Part shown: positions 11,350 to 22,118 of the stretch, piece by piece
Position numbering within the stretch: position 1 is the first letter of the stretch
Layout of the letters: each line of letters opens with the position of its first letter
NCBI GenBank assembly: GCA_027475525.1
Contig: JAMWFC010000032.1
Span: forward strand, 1,240,001 to 1,304,000
Length of the DNA stretch: 64,000 nucleotides
Direction of reading: 5' to 3'
DNA from: Macrolepiota albuminosa
Taxonomy: Eukaryota; Basidiomycota; Agaricomycetes; Agaricales; Agaricaceae
Made by a program: the position numbers and the translations under genes
The notes under the pieces: model-generated
What the model saw: only the letters and a program-made list of their open reading frames with translations
Databases searched by the model: none
Told to the model about the DNA's origin: nothing

Positions 11350-12382
11350 TGATGACGCCCAAAGTTTGGTCAGTAACAAATGTAGCTAAAGTGTTACCGT
11401 ACCAAGAGTGTGCGTTGGGCGCGCTAAAAGTGTGGTGAGGAGTCCCGGGCAGGTCCCAGAGAACGCGTCTGTGAAAAAGGGTAAAAGTCGGTAACGGGGT
11501 CGGCAAGTGTCAAGCGCTAAGGTAAAGCGCCTAAGGAAAATGCGGTAAGTGAACACGGCAAAGGTAAGCGGCAAGAGCACGATAAGCTTAGCGAAGTCTA
11601 AGCGTCGATAATGCCTGCCGTAGTTGCAAGGCGCGAGTATGTCGAGTGTTGGCGAGCGTCTGTAACTGCCGATGAGTTTGACGTTGCCGACCATAGCGTA
11701 AATGAGCTCTTGAGCGTAAGGGAGACTGAGGAAAGGGGAGTAGTAAACTCTGGTCTATTGTTCTCTGATGTCCTCTATGTACAAATCGGTAAGTACTTTT
11801 ATACTACAATGAGTTCGCCGTCGCCAGTGGCTAATGACGCCAGAGTGCGGTAAACTAGAAAATTTCAAAGGGGTAGCTCCAGCGGTTTCAGATCCCTACC
11901 GTCCATTCAAGAGCCTTAGCGACGCCAGGCGACAGATCGCGAAGCTAAACCATCACTCCATCACCCTTCTGTCTGTCAGAGCACCTAAGCGATGTCAGGC
12001 GCCAAATCGAGATGCTAAGCGGTGTCAGACGCCAAGGTCAAACGCCAAGCTGTCCGTCAGTTTTGATAGATCATCAAGCTTCTCGCTAAGCGCTGTCGTC
12101 AGTGACTGATGCCATCTGTCAGTTGTCATTCTGTCTGCCGATCGGCGCTATCACTGATTGGATCTGCTTCTTGCCGTGCGCGGCCGTCAGAAATGGCTTA
12201 AAATAGGTAGAACGCGTGCGCTAAGTTTGGAACGAGTGCGGCAAGGTTTCTGGAGCCAGTGCCGAGCCTGCCGTTGATGCGCCTAACCTGTATAGGGTCC
12301 TATCAGGAACGAGTGCGGCAAGGTTTCTGGAGCCAGTGCCGAGCCTGCCGTTGATGCGCCTAACCTGTATAGGGTCCTATCA
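11350..12382. mobile_element. Probable solo LTR nested in the truncated JmjC gene
   Basis: Against the uninterrupted copy at about 32,805, this block is an extra insertion starting TGATGACG and ending CCTATCA. It is flanked by TCGG on both sides (4 bp; 5 bp if the terminal A is counted as target). TG...CA ends with the target duplication fit an LTR. No coding domain is visible. About 77 bp of its length is the tandem duplication at its right end. Confidence 0.7.
12229..12382. repeat. Perfect 77-bp tandem duplication (3)
   Basis: Bases 12,229-12,305 recur exactly at 12,306-12,382. The duplication sits at the extreme right end of the solo LTR, where short-read contigs commonly break. Confidence 0.95.
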
Positions 12383-13791
12383 TCGGACGGTAGATAAAGG
12401 TTACCCTGAGGCAACTTTAATGGACATTCGAACTGATATCAATTAAAGTTACCTTTAATAGGCAACTTAGATGTAACGCCGCACTAGTAAGATTGATTAT
12501 GGTGTTTTGAACACCCTTATTGCTGACCCGAGAAGTGAGTTCGGAGTACAGCTTCATGCGAGGACCCGTAAACTTGGGAGTGGGACGGTCTCTCGGTCGT
12601 TCTCCTCTAGATTCGGCATTTATCTTTTTCAGATGTTGTACGAGGTTTTTATGGAATTTCCCGATAAGGTTTGGGAGTGAGTTTAAAGGGTTTACCGGCT
12701 AAAACACAAACTCAAACAATGAAATAGATAATAGAAGATGAACCTACTGAACGGCTATTCTCCATCATCGGCCCCGAGGTTTGTGGAGGGCGCATCTCAT
12801 CCTCACATACAAGCGTGTATATGTCGAGTACACGATATGACATAATAACTTTGAAAAAGGCTTCGAGTGCCTTATCTTTTGGTACACAATAAACAGGGAC
12901 ATCATTTATAGTATCTCGAAATATGGAGAATACGTCTGAACGGCTAGCAAGAGAAATATTTTTTTCTGCCTCAGACAACACATGTGCAAGCGCCTTAAAT
13001 AGGTCAGCAGAGCATACATAAAGAATATCTAAGTAACTTGCCGCCACAGGTGTGCTGTCAAAGTGAGAAGACAGGTCATGAGTGTTAGGAATAACGTCTG
13101 AATACCATGAGTGATTATAAAACTTAGAGTTGTCGAGGCGAGGGTGGTGAGATGACATTATACCGTCCATGGTGACAATTGAAGAACAAGAACGGATTTG
13201 AACAATCAAACACGAATCATACAACAACGATAAACATACACATTCATTTGTCATCCGCTGCTGGAGCTACGACCTGGCACTTTCTGATGGAACATGTTTC
13301 TGGAACCAGCGGATTATTCTAGAAGGAAGATTTTAGATAACGTGACATGACAGCTCTGCGGCAATCTCCGTGTAACCGTGAGCAGTATCGTTTGTCAGCC
13401 ATGGAGTCTCAAGCATGCGTTGCTGGCATTCAAAGTGCTAGGTATGTCTCCTCCACCCGCACGATTATATGTTCTAAGAAATCCATATAGTCCCACTGGC
13501 GGGTCATATGCAGCCAATCCCAAATGTGGGTAAAGCCAGCATATAGATGAAGGGCTCTACATGTCCAGTACTACGGTACAGTTTGTTCTTATTGATTCTT
13601 TCCATGTTTGATAGCATTGACGTCGTTGGATTACAGCTGAATGTAAGCTTTGAAGCTGGTGGTTGAATATCCTACGTCTCACCCATCTAAGAAAAATAAA
13701 AACTTACTCACTTCCCCTTCCCCCCACAGACGCATTCGTATTCCGCCTGCACCGCGGCGAAGCAGGCGACACAGCTTATCTACCCACGATA

Positions 13792-13947
13792 CCGTTTTAT
13801 CCGCTGAATTACGAGTAGAAACTCAACAGGGTCTCATCAGACCCGATTCAGACGAAAAATGAAAAGCCCCGTTTTATCCGCTGAATTACGAGTAGAAACT
13901 CAACAGGGTCTCATCAGACCCGATTCAGACGAAAAATGAAAAGCCCC
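13792..13947. repeat. Perfect 77-bp tandem duplication (4)
   Basis: Bases 13,792-13,870 recur exactly at 13,869-13,947 (period 77). The homologous position in the complete element copy (about 31,390) has only one unit, so the doubling is specific to this locus or to its assembly. Confidence 0.95.
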
Positions 13948-14699
13948 AATTCGATGTTGACAGAGGTACGAGGTTGTCCCTTCCATTTCTTCAATAACTA
14001 ACATATGTATATTCTTAATTATCCTACTAGATGTCGAGGGATCGGAGTCACCGTTTCTATTTCTTGCCTTCAATATTCTACTCTCCATCTCTGTTCCAGA
14101 ATGCAGTAGAGAAGAAAACCATTTACACAAGTTGGTTTCTATTTAACATTGGCAAATTATGACGGTAAAAAGCGTAGGTATGGCCAAAACCATCATCTGG
14201 GTGTTAAATCTGTGCTAGAGCTGTAGAACCGCGCATAACCCTTGGGTATGGCCAGGACCATCCTCTTGGTGCTAAATCTGTGCTAGAGCCTGTAGAATTC
14301 ACTGCTTTGCATCATCCCAGCCATACCTTTGGCGTCCAGACTGGCACTGGTGACAACTCATCTTACTACATTATATTCTCTCAGAAGGCTCAATTCTTGT
14401 ACCAACCTCTGTACACGCTCTTGGAAACGACGACCTGGAAACGATGACCTCCTGACCCTTGACCATGACAGGAAATATATCACAATACGCTCTATGTACA
14501 CGAGTTTGAAGCACGACAATTCGAATGCTATTATCACGCACTTCTCGGGATTTACAGGACACTCAAAATATATCTATCATGGACAACAAACCTACCCTCT
14601 CCCATTTGCCACCTGCTGCCTGAACAACGAGAACCTTTCCCACTACTGATGCGTGGGCGGGTATTTATGAGGAAAGGCTGCGTCGGACTTGTTAACGGC

Positions 14700-15165
14700 A
14701 CCCGAACTCACCATTTCGACTACAGTACGTGCATTAAAGCCCCAGCTCGCGTGCGTATGCTCCAAGGACGACGCGGGGGCTAATGACAAGCTAACGGGAG
14801 CGACGCGGATGCCCGGGCGGGGTTTCGTCGTCAACTGTTACGTAGGACTTTTATCCGCACCCTGAACTGATTATTTCTATTCTAGGATATTAATAACATA
14901 TGCAACTCGCGTGCGGACGCTTCAAGGACGACGAGTGGGCCAAACGTAGGCTGTCTAAAAGCCAACGCGAGCGACGCTGATGCGTATTAGTGGCTGTCAC
15001 GCGTGATTCGGACCATCACGGCGTGCCAGACATTGAACTCACAATTTCGATTTTAGGTCATGAAGAACCTCTTCACCTCGCGTGCGGACGCTCCAAGGAC
15101 GACGAGGGGGGCCAACGTTGGCTGTTCAAGAGCCAAGGCGAGCGACGCTGATGCGTATAAGTGTT
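14700..15165 (+). repeat. Subterminal tandem repeat of the truncated element copy
   Basis: Three diverged units of roughly 170-190 bp share the core CGCGTGCGGACGCT, then AAGGACGACGAG, then GCGACGCTGATGCG (near 14,745, 14,910 and 15,080). The reverse complement of the same core makes up the repeat at 30,168-30,561 of the complete copy, so it is a feature of the element's 3' region. Confidence 0.75.
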
Positions 15166-15911
15166 GTTACGCGTGACGCAGACCGTCACACTGTGCCAGA
15201 CATTGCTCAACCTTGCTCAAGCTGAACTCTACACATTAAACGTCATTTTCGCCCTAACACCGTCCATGAATCACTTGTCAACTTCCAATGAATCCTCCCA
15301 CGCTGTTTCCTGGTCTGTCGACGATGACTCGTTGAATAAATTCGAAAAAAGTGAAGGCAAAGGGACTGGTGTGGTTCAGGGTATGAAGTACGTACCTTTG
15401 TGCCTTTTTTTTGGCTCTATATGACTAACATACGGCTAGGTCAGCGCGCATGCTTGTTATTCGAGCATTCACGTGCTGCAAGGAGATGATAGGGAGGGTT
15501 AAGCTATTCAACAGGCAAGATCAGGTTCGTTGCCTGTTTTTAGCGTGTTATGCCATATAGAACCTCTTTACAGGCCAGGAACTCAAAACCGCGTCGCACA
15601 GGGATGTACCTGTTCTTGTACGGCGGTTGTGTCGACGTCAACACGTTCTACGTGTACAGGGACGACAAAGATAAATGAACATTACAATTTTCGAATTTCT
15701 ACGTTTTTTTTTATACATTTACGGACTATTTTTTTCGAATTATGCTTACGGACAGCAATACGTACAATCTATATACCGATATACACACAAATACGGTCTC
15801 GATTTCTCCCTATGTCGTGAGCTAGCCTGCACTGTATTGCCGCGCTGGCACGTCACGCTAGCGCTGTCACACTGGCACTGCCACGTCGCCTCCCATAACA
15901 CCCAGCCGCGT

Positions 15912-15958
15912 AGACCTCGGTCTTGCCGTGCGTCGCAGCGGCCCATCCCCTTTGATAC
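15912..15958 (+). other. 3' terminus of truncated element copy: offset inverted repeat, hairpin, end
   Basis: GTAGACCTCGG (15,912-15,922) is followed by the imperfect palindrome GCCGTGCGTCGCAGCGGC (15,927-15,944) and a 14-base tail ending TTTGAT. The tail end matches the complete copy exactly and the homology stops there. Confidence 0.8.
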
Positions 15959-16633
15959 AGATAATACCGAACTTCATCAAATTCCCTAAAATACCACATC
16001 AGTTTGCAGTTAATGAGCCTCAATTCAGGCTGAGCATAGAAGCAAAAACTTAAATGCTTAGCTACTGTGTAATGGACTGTACACCACCCATTATTCTGTC
16101 ACATCTGTGACATGATGATTAATAGTACTGTAGCTTATATAAGAGTAACATCTGTCAGGGGACTCCTCATTTCTTTTCTCTTTCACTCTTTATTCCTTTA
16201 TTTTCTCTTCATTCATTCTCTTATTTCTTTATTCATTCTTTTACTTAACTGCTTCTATTCTTTCATTTCTATCTATTAGTACTACTTTCAGCCTCTGAGG
16301 TGCTCTGATTCTTTAGCTATTATTCAGACAAGTGTGGCCTGTTCAACACTGCATACAGACTACTTACATAAGCCATAGTTTGCATTTCTGACTTTTAAAG
16401 TCCGGAGTTTTCCTGCCTTGTTTGTACAGTTGTTTATTTAGGCAATTTTCAAGTTTTTAAGGTTTTGTTGTACTGTACAATTGTTTCCCATGCTTCAGAG
16501 GCCCCAAAAGCATCCAACTTGGCATAGGATCTCCCTCTGCCAAGTGACAGTCACACAGCTGGCAGAGAAAGATCCAAAGTGTATTAGAGTATATACTGAC
16601 AATATCATAATAACTATTTACTTGGCAGAGGAA
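15959..16633. other. CpG-poor, LTR-like non-coding DNA
   Basis: The stretch almost lacks CpG. It carries a TATA-like CTTATATAAG near 16,136 followed by pyrimidine-rich DNA, reminiscent of a decayed LTR, but I cannot define both ends. No gene is seen. Confidence 0.35.
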
Positions 16634-17260
16634 GATCAAGCACCCCCATGACTACCCCACAAAAAAAGTCAGAACTACATGGAGAGAAAGGGAAAGAAGT
16701 GTGGGCATACATCCAGCAAACCAGCCAAACCTGACAGTGCACTTGCCATGCTCATCAGTCAGGAGCTCATAGTCAATGAGCTGCAGGCACAGCACAGCAC
16801 CAGGCATGCCATCAGAGACAACAAACTTTGCAAGCAACAGCATGTTGTACAGCTGTTCTTTAGCTGTATGTGAGAACATAAGATGTGTGCATAGGGCCAC
16901 AGCGTGGCCTTGCTTGTGCCAGTACAAGCCAGCAGGCAGGAGAACACTGCTTGTGAGCACCTCATCCAATGGCAGCTCCTTGATGCCAAGGATGACATGC
17001 ACATTTGTGAGTGTGGCACCCGTGGTGGTGTACTCATTGTCATGGAACACATATTGGTCACAGGGCTCAATCTCAATGGCCACCCTGCGCTCAATGAGCT
17101 CAGCAATGCCTTTGGGTGTCAGCAGCGTGTGTCGTTCCCAGATCCTTTGTGGGTCTTTGCATCTGCATACACACTGTCAGCACAAACATGCACAGGTGTG
17201 GTGGGGGCCTTATCAGATACCGACAGTGACAGCCAATGACAGCAAGTGGCACAGTAGCAT
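16634..17260 (-). pseudogene. CpG-decayed copy of the LKR/SDH 5' region
   Basis: Homologous to about 2690-3316. The ATG at 17,258-17,260 survives, but exon 1 now reads MLLCHLLSLAVTVGI then a stop, and the splice donor GGTAAGC has become GATAAGG. Nearly all differences from the CpG-rich parent are CG to TG or CA; for example GACGACGTGCGCATTCGCGA in the parent corresponds to GATGACATGCACATTTGTGA here. LIDYELLTDEHGK and FGWFAGC are still legible. There is no downstream remainder of the gene, so it was never complete here. Confidence 0.9.
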
Positions 17261-17499
17261 GTCCATTCTCTCTCTGCTCTATTCTGCCAGTTCCACCCCA
17301 GCTTTAAGATATTCCATGAGATCTGCCTGTCAATCAGAACTCCAGCCTTATTATTATCATTATTGCCACCCTCGCTCCTTTTCCTCAAAAAGGAGAAGAC
17401 ATTGGTAATTGCCCATCACTTTGCATTCAACTTGGGGGCATTCAGAGAAATTACCTAGGTCTACTGTGACATGTTGTAACAGATGCGATCATAGCAACA

Positions 17500-17640
17500 T
17501 GGCAGTGGAAATAAGATTTAGTCGACATCATTGATCCTGCCAGTGAGTCAATCAATAATGCTGCCACTTCACTCTCATCACAAGATCCTTACTCTCTCAA
17601 GGGCTGGCTGCATCATGCAAAGTTGGTAACCAACCATTGT
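17500..17640. repeat. Third, partial copy of the 3525/4615 repeat block
   Basis: Contains GTCGACATCATTGATCCTG and the ATCAATAATGCTGCCACTTC segment in the same order as the copies at 3545 and 4645, then TCCTTACTCTCTCAAGGGCT shared with 4710. It follows the decayed LKR/SDH piece just as the first copy follows the parent gene, so the two were duplicated together. Confidence 0.8.
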
Positions 17641-18042
17641 GTATATTTTTGTACCTGGAGAGGTGAGGATTCAATCCTGCCATTGGCCAGGAAATCGAGT
17701 CATGTAACAGACACGTGACCCTGAACCATTCTGGTGGCTTGCTTCAGCAAAAGACATACACCCGTAGTTTCATCGAGCCATTGCCGCGTCTGCTTCGAGC
17801 TGAGTCTAGGCCGCTCGAAGACTTTTTCGATGCAGTCTCGAAGAATGATCTCTCATTGACATTACTCTTCGGAAGACTGATTAATGAGGGTTGCGCAGGG
17901 AAACTGGCGTATCTTCAATAGCTATTATCATTATAGCGTCATAGTAAATACATAATGCAGGATCACATACACTCATCTTTCAAACTTGATTGGAACTTTG
18001 GCCTCTTATATTCGATGAATCAAGCTTAATCAAGGACTACAT
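17641..18042. other. No gene recognised
   Basis: The 400 bp between the repeat block and the F-box duplication have only a short unsupported ORF (17,715-17,921). Confidence 0.5.
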
Positions 18043-19990
18043 AACACGACATTGTTCTAAGCCTCAGGCTGAAACGTCCCGGCAGAGCCAGGATGGTGCA
18101 TGATACACCTTGTGTGAATGGAAACCACCCCGTTAAACTATAATATGTTACGTTTTCTTATACTGTGTTTGCATCATTTTCATCACGGTCTACCGTGGTA
18201 TATCTCTGGTGATATATCCATATCTAGCTATCTACCTCCTCGAAATATGATGGAAACCACCTTGGAAAACAATCTGAACACATAGGCCAATCCGAAGCAT
18301 AAGCTGGGTTATGGTTCCACGTCGAGCCGAGAAATACCAAGCTCGGAGTGCTAGCAGGTACTGCCATACCCTTCTCCACTAACCACGGCAGTTTCTCCTC
18401 TAATACAGATGACCATTTCTCCTTCTGAGGGAGCCTCGGGTGCCAAACAATGCGAGGCAATACTTCTTTCTTACCATAATCACCTCCTTGCGCTAAAAGA
18501 TGGTCAATGTTGGACCATTCTTCCTTTGTCATGACATCCTCATGCACAGATAGGCCTAACTGCGATATTGACGGCAAAGTAGCGAGAGCTTGTGCGAGCC
18601 ATCCACCAACAACTTTATCGGCACTAATGCACACGACCTGCAGGTGTTTCAAGGATTTGAAGTCAAGAGAGGGGGCTGACGCCGTAAAGTCGAGGTGAAC
18701 CTTTTCAAGCAGTGGACAGATATCAAGCATGTCCTGTATCCCATCAGTTTCGGTTACATACGATATGTGGCACACGCGGAGGCGGGCAAAAGACAAATGC
18801 AAAAGCAATGTCATTTTCAGGCCCTCTGACGGAGATAAAATCGTCAAGGCCTCCAAGAACCCTTTGTCCTGGGATAACTGAAGATGAGACTCCGTTGGTA
18901 CTTTGATATCTGGAGAAGGGATTGAGAAGGAGCTTGAATTGGAAATTTGAAGGTGGCGAAGATGAGTTAATCGAGCCAGAAACTGCACTGAAAAGTACAT
19001 CCTGCTGCTGAGAGCAAGATACTGGCATGTAGGGAGGCAGATGATGCGTGCGATGGAATCCTTGATTTGGATATCTAAATCCTCCCATGTCCTTTCATCA
19101 TCGTCCGAGTCATAGTACGAGTCATGAATCGGCCCGATGGATAATTCCAATGACACTCCACGCACATTGTTTAGTTGGCATAAGATATCGCAGATCTCAT
19201 CCACAGGACATAAACCCAAGGCAAGTTCAAGGTGTAGCACGAAGTCTGGAAGAGCAGGGTTACTCATGAACGCCTGATTGGGGAGATATAGACTGCACAG
19301 GTCAAGAGTGACGGATCGAAAAAGGTGTCGTTGAGAGTGGGTTCGAATGGAGGAGGAGACAAGGCTACATGCTTTCAGCGCCGCTTCGTCCGTATCCAGG
19401 AAATCAATAATTTCCAGGATGATTTCCTGAGGGATCATTGCGTGGCAGGAATAAAACATAACCTGCAATCGACCCCCTTGCAAAAGCTGAGTCACGTGCC
19501 TGTTACAGGGTCGATTGCAGGTAATGTTTTATTCCTGCCTATGCTGGTCACGCAAAAGGGAGGAATACGAGTCACGATGGAAAAGAGATAAGGTCGAGGA
19601 TTAGCGCAAACGGCCGCAGCACCATTTGCTCTCGTCCGAAGCGAACGAGAGCTCCTATGTAGTACAGATTATAAATATATGTCGTGTATGATGTAAAATA
19701 TCAAGGGAGAGTCGAAAAGCAACGAGGAAACTATAATACACGATCAAAATCTAGAAATTTTCTCGGGGTGAGATGGCTGTGCATAGCTATAGTCTACAGC
19801 CTGCTTACTATATTGTAGAGAGGGAGCAGCACAGAACAGGAAGAGAAACTCTCCACCCTACTATCCCCGGCAGCTCTCAATTAAATAACTGTTAGTTTCA
19901 ACAAGGAGAGAAATCTGCACATTATCTGGTTAGAGCACTTGAGATGTTCGAACTACAGAGATCGTTACTACTACCGAAAAGAGTGCAACC
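18043..19990. repeat. Segmental duplication copy 2 containing an F-box gene
   Basis: Counterpart of 5541-7520 in the same orientation, with an offset of about 12.5 kb. Unlike the neighbouring LKR/SDH fragment it is not CpG-depleted. It ends at GAGTGCAAC, the same base at which copy 1 ends, and a different LTR element starts immediately after it. Confidence 0.9.
18224..19438 (-). CDS. F-box/LRR-like protein, copy 2
   Basis: Intact single-exon paralogue of 5722-6936, about 404 residues from the ATG at 19,438 (MIPQEIILEIIDFL). Substitutions relative to copy 1 are scattered and mostly conservative (SSFSIPSPDIKV against SSFSNLSRDIKV, for instance). No premature stop or frameshift is present, so both copies could be translated. 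The proposed role, an SCF substrate adaptor, rests only on the N-terminal F-box-like region. Confidence 0.8.
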   Translation of the reverse strand: MIPQEIILEIIDFLDTDEAALKACSLVSSSIRTHSQRHLFRSVTLDLCSLYLPNQAFMSNPALPDFVLHLELALGLCPVDEICDILCQLNNVRGVSLELSIGPIHDSYYDSDDDERTWEDLDIQIKDSIARIICLPTCQYLALSSRMYFSVQFLARLTHLRHLQISNSSSFSIPSPDIKVPTESHLQLSQDKGFLEALTILSPSEGLKMTLLLHLSFARLRVCHISYVTETDGIQDMLDICPLLEKVHLDFTASAPSLDFKSLKHLQVVCISADKVVGGWLAQALATLPSISQLGLSVHEDVMTKEEWSNIDHLLAQGGDYGKKEVLPRIVWHPRLPQKEKWSSVLEEKLPWLVEKGMAVPASTPSLVFLGSTWNHNPAYASDWPMCSDCFPRWFPSYFEEVDS

Positions 19991-22118
19991 TGTGTTGGAA
20001 TTAGAAAAGATATTTAGGAATATATGTCCATCAGTACTCACAAAAACAAAAAGACTGTCAGCGATGCTCCGAAAGCCTTCAATTACGTCCACTGTGGTAT
20101 GAGTGAAAAGGCTTAAAGAATGGAACTGGGGAATGTTCGAGGTTCATGAGATGAGTATCAAAAACAAGAGTCGCACTGGAAACATGGTCGCGATCGTGAA
20201 ACGAAGAGAGACAAGAGACAAGAGACAAGAGAAAAGGAAAAGGAAAAGGAAAAACCAACCCGGTCGTATAAAAACCAAACCAAGATAGCGGAGAAAGCTC
20301 TTGCAAAAGTCGGTCAAGGAAAGTCATGTAGATAGATCGGGAAAAGTGCAGAAATAAGGTTCATGACGACAATGGCAAGGCAGAGCGACGATCTGGAAGG
20401 AAAGGTTTATTTATACATAGATGAACTTTATTCTGAGACCGACCAACGGTCGAGAGCTCAATTAGGATAGATTAGCGGGCTCGGAAGTTTGTAGAAAAAT
20501 ATAAAAGGGGCGTGGCAGAGGTAGAATACGATGGCTTTTTGGAACCCCCTAGTCTCTCGGTTTTGAGATTCGTCTAGCTGATCTGTTAGACTCGATTGAT
20601 CATCGTTGACGGAGGTTCGGCATTACTCTTGACTCAGCTTTCTCGGCCGGCATCTTGTCGGTTGTTCGGCCGCACTCTTGGGATCACTCTCGGTGTCAGC
20701 ATTATCCTCGGCATATAGTCTTTGGGTCTGACGGCTGATCAGCATTGTTCTCGGCATCACTCTCAGTTCCAGTTCTCGATATTGTTCCTATTCTTCGCGA
20801 TTTCGCCTCTTTCTGTTTCGTGACTTGACTCTTCTCTCCTCCAACGTGTACCTGAGAGTTTTCTTGTAACCGCGAAATCCTCAGGCCATCCGTGACACAC
20901 ACACGAAGTCCCACTTCGCTTATTGAACGACCGACCGCTTACAACAGACAGAAGGTCCGTCTCCCTGCCATACATTGGTGACCAAGACAGCGTGGTAGTG
21001 CTTCGAGATCGTTCCTTTGATCGACATCTGCTCAGTGGCCAACTCATTTGAACGAAATTACGACATGTGCATAGAAACTGTAGAAACTGAAGGGATGACG
21101 GGCAAAGTAAATTTTGGATCTTCGGGGCGCGGAGGAGTAGACGATGCAAGTGTCATGTCAGCCTTGACGAGCAGATCATCTGCTGCCGTGAACGTCAGCA
21201 TGGTAGTACCGATGCCGATACCACACGACAAGCACGCACCATACTTTGACGGGGACCGGGTTCGAGACTTTCTTGACTCGTTAGAACAACATGCGGACCA
21301 AGCCAGGATAACTTACGCACATTTACCGAGTTACGTGCGGAGATATTGTTCGAAGAAGGTTAGACGTGTAATCGAATATGCATCAGAGCTGTTGGGAAAC
21401 GACTGGGTAGCGGCGAGAACGATGATGATAGACTTGTACGGAATGAACGACTTGCCTCCGAGAACGAGCGCGGAAAAATTGAGGGCGTGGACGAACAAGC
21501 ATGGGTTGAATGGGAGTATTACTTCGATTCAAGAAGTCGGTGAATATTACCGGAAGTTTAGACGACTATCGAACCCGTTAATACGCGAGCCGAGGCAAAT
21601 ATTGGATAACGAACTTAATTTGTGTTTTTACAGAGGGATTCCGGAGGGATTGAGGATGAAAATTGGGAGAAAGATACCTTTGATTAATCAAAAAAAGACG
21701 AATGCTCCAAGGGTAGAGGACCAGCTTCGGTGGCTCCAATCTGAGTTCGACGGAATGGGCATAGACGTGGAGCCGGATTTGGAGGATGAAAGTGAGTCAA
21801 GTGAGTCGGATGGGGATGAAGAACCGCAAGAAAGACGACGGAAGGAGTTGGCAAAAAGGAAAACGAAGAAGAAAACCGCGTCGTTTGTTCCGGAACCATC
21901 GGACAGAGGGATGGAGAGGGCAACAGAGAAGTTAATGAGGGAGTTTGAGCAACTGAGGATTGTGGTGGCAGAAATAATAGGAACAAAAGGGTTTGCTACA
22001 AGGGAAGGTTCGGAGGCGAACGCGGTGGATCAGCACACATACATCCCATATCTGCCCTAAGGAACGACCGACCGCCTTACAAGATCTCACAGAAGGTCCG
22101 TCTCTCTGTCACACTACA
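19991..22118 (+). mobile_element. Gag-only LTR retroelement remnant
   Basis: A probable 5' LTR runs from about 19,991 to TACA at 20,974 and is followed by a primer-binding-like TTGGTGACC (20,975). One gag ORF follows. Directly after its stop, 22,062-22,118 repeats the last 57 bp or so of the LTR (GAACGACCGACCGC ... AGAAGGTCCGTCTC ... TACA). No protease, RT or integrase is present. The flanks show no target duplication, so the 3' LTR is itself truncated. Confidence 0.7.
21065..22060 (+). CDS. Ty3/gypsy-type Gag protein
   Basis: About 331 residues from the ATG at 21,065. APYFDGDRVRDFLDSLEQHA (roughly residues 60-80) and RAWTNKHG ... GEYYRKFRRLSNPLI match the capsid domain of fungal Ty3/gypsy Gag. 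The C-terminal third is acidic, then lysine-rich (ESSESDGDEEPQERRRKE), with no CCHC zinc knuckle. The frame is intact although the element lacks pol, so it could only move by borrowing enzymes from an autonomous relative. Confidence 0.75.
   Translation: MCIETVETEGMTGKVNFGSSGRGGVDDASVMSALTSRSSAAVNVSMVVPMPIPHDKHAPYFDGDRVRDFLDSLEQHADQARITYAHLPSYVRRYCSKKVRRVIEYASELLGNDWVAARTMMIDLYGMNDLPPRTSAEKLRAWTNKHGLNGSITSIQEVGEYYRKFRRLSNPLIREPRQILDNELNLCFYRGIPEGLRMKIGRKIPLINQKKTNAPRVEDQLRWLQSEFDGMGIDVEPDLEDESESSESDGDEEPQERRRKELAKRKTKKKTASFVPEPSDRGMERATEKLMREFEQLRIVVAEIIGTKGFATREGSEANAVDQHTYIPYLP

Larger units (their letters stand above)
10028..13170 (-). pseudogene. Truncated JmjC-protein gene (N-terminal part), element copy A
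   Basis: The ATG at 13,170 opens MDGIMSSHHPRLDNSKFYNH. The frame continues through DVFSIFRDTINDVPVYC, and after introns through IDGAGSYGCSTIMHN (about 11,190) and LWRHVGGLERLRIIVEADRA (about 10,980), into a Ser/Thr/Pro/Asp-rich region with repeated MDVTPD/MDVSP motifs (10,030-10,600). It stops at the chromovirus junction, so the JmjC domain itself is absent. A solo LTR (11,350-12,382) interrupts it. The full-length relative is at 32,008-36,638. Confidence 0.8.
10028..15958 (+). mobile_element. Truncated second copy of the giant Helentron-like element (3' part)
   Basis: Sequence from 10,028 to about 14,345 is the inverted counterpart of about 34,077-30,940, and 14,650-15,958 is the counterpart of 30,600-29,356. 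Order and orientation are the same within each copy. The copy ends with the 11-bp GTAGACCTCGG (15,912-15,922), an imperfect hairpin (15,927-15,944) and CCATCCCCTTTGAT, the same terminus as the complete copy, but next to different flanking DNA. The Rep-helicase and everything 5' of mid-JmjC are missing. Confidence 0.8.
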
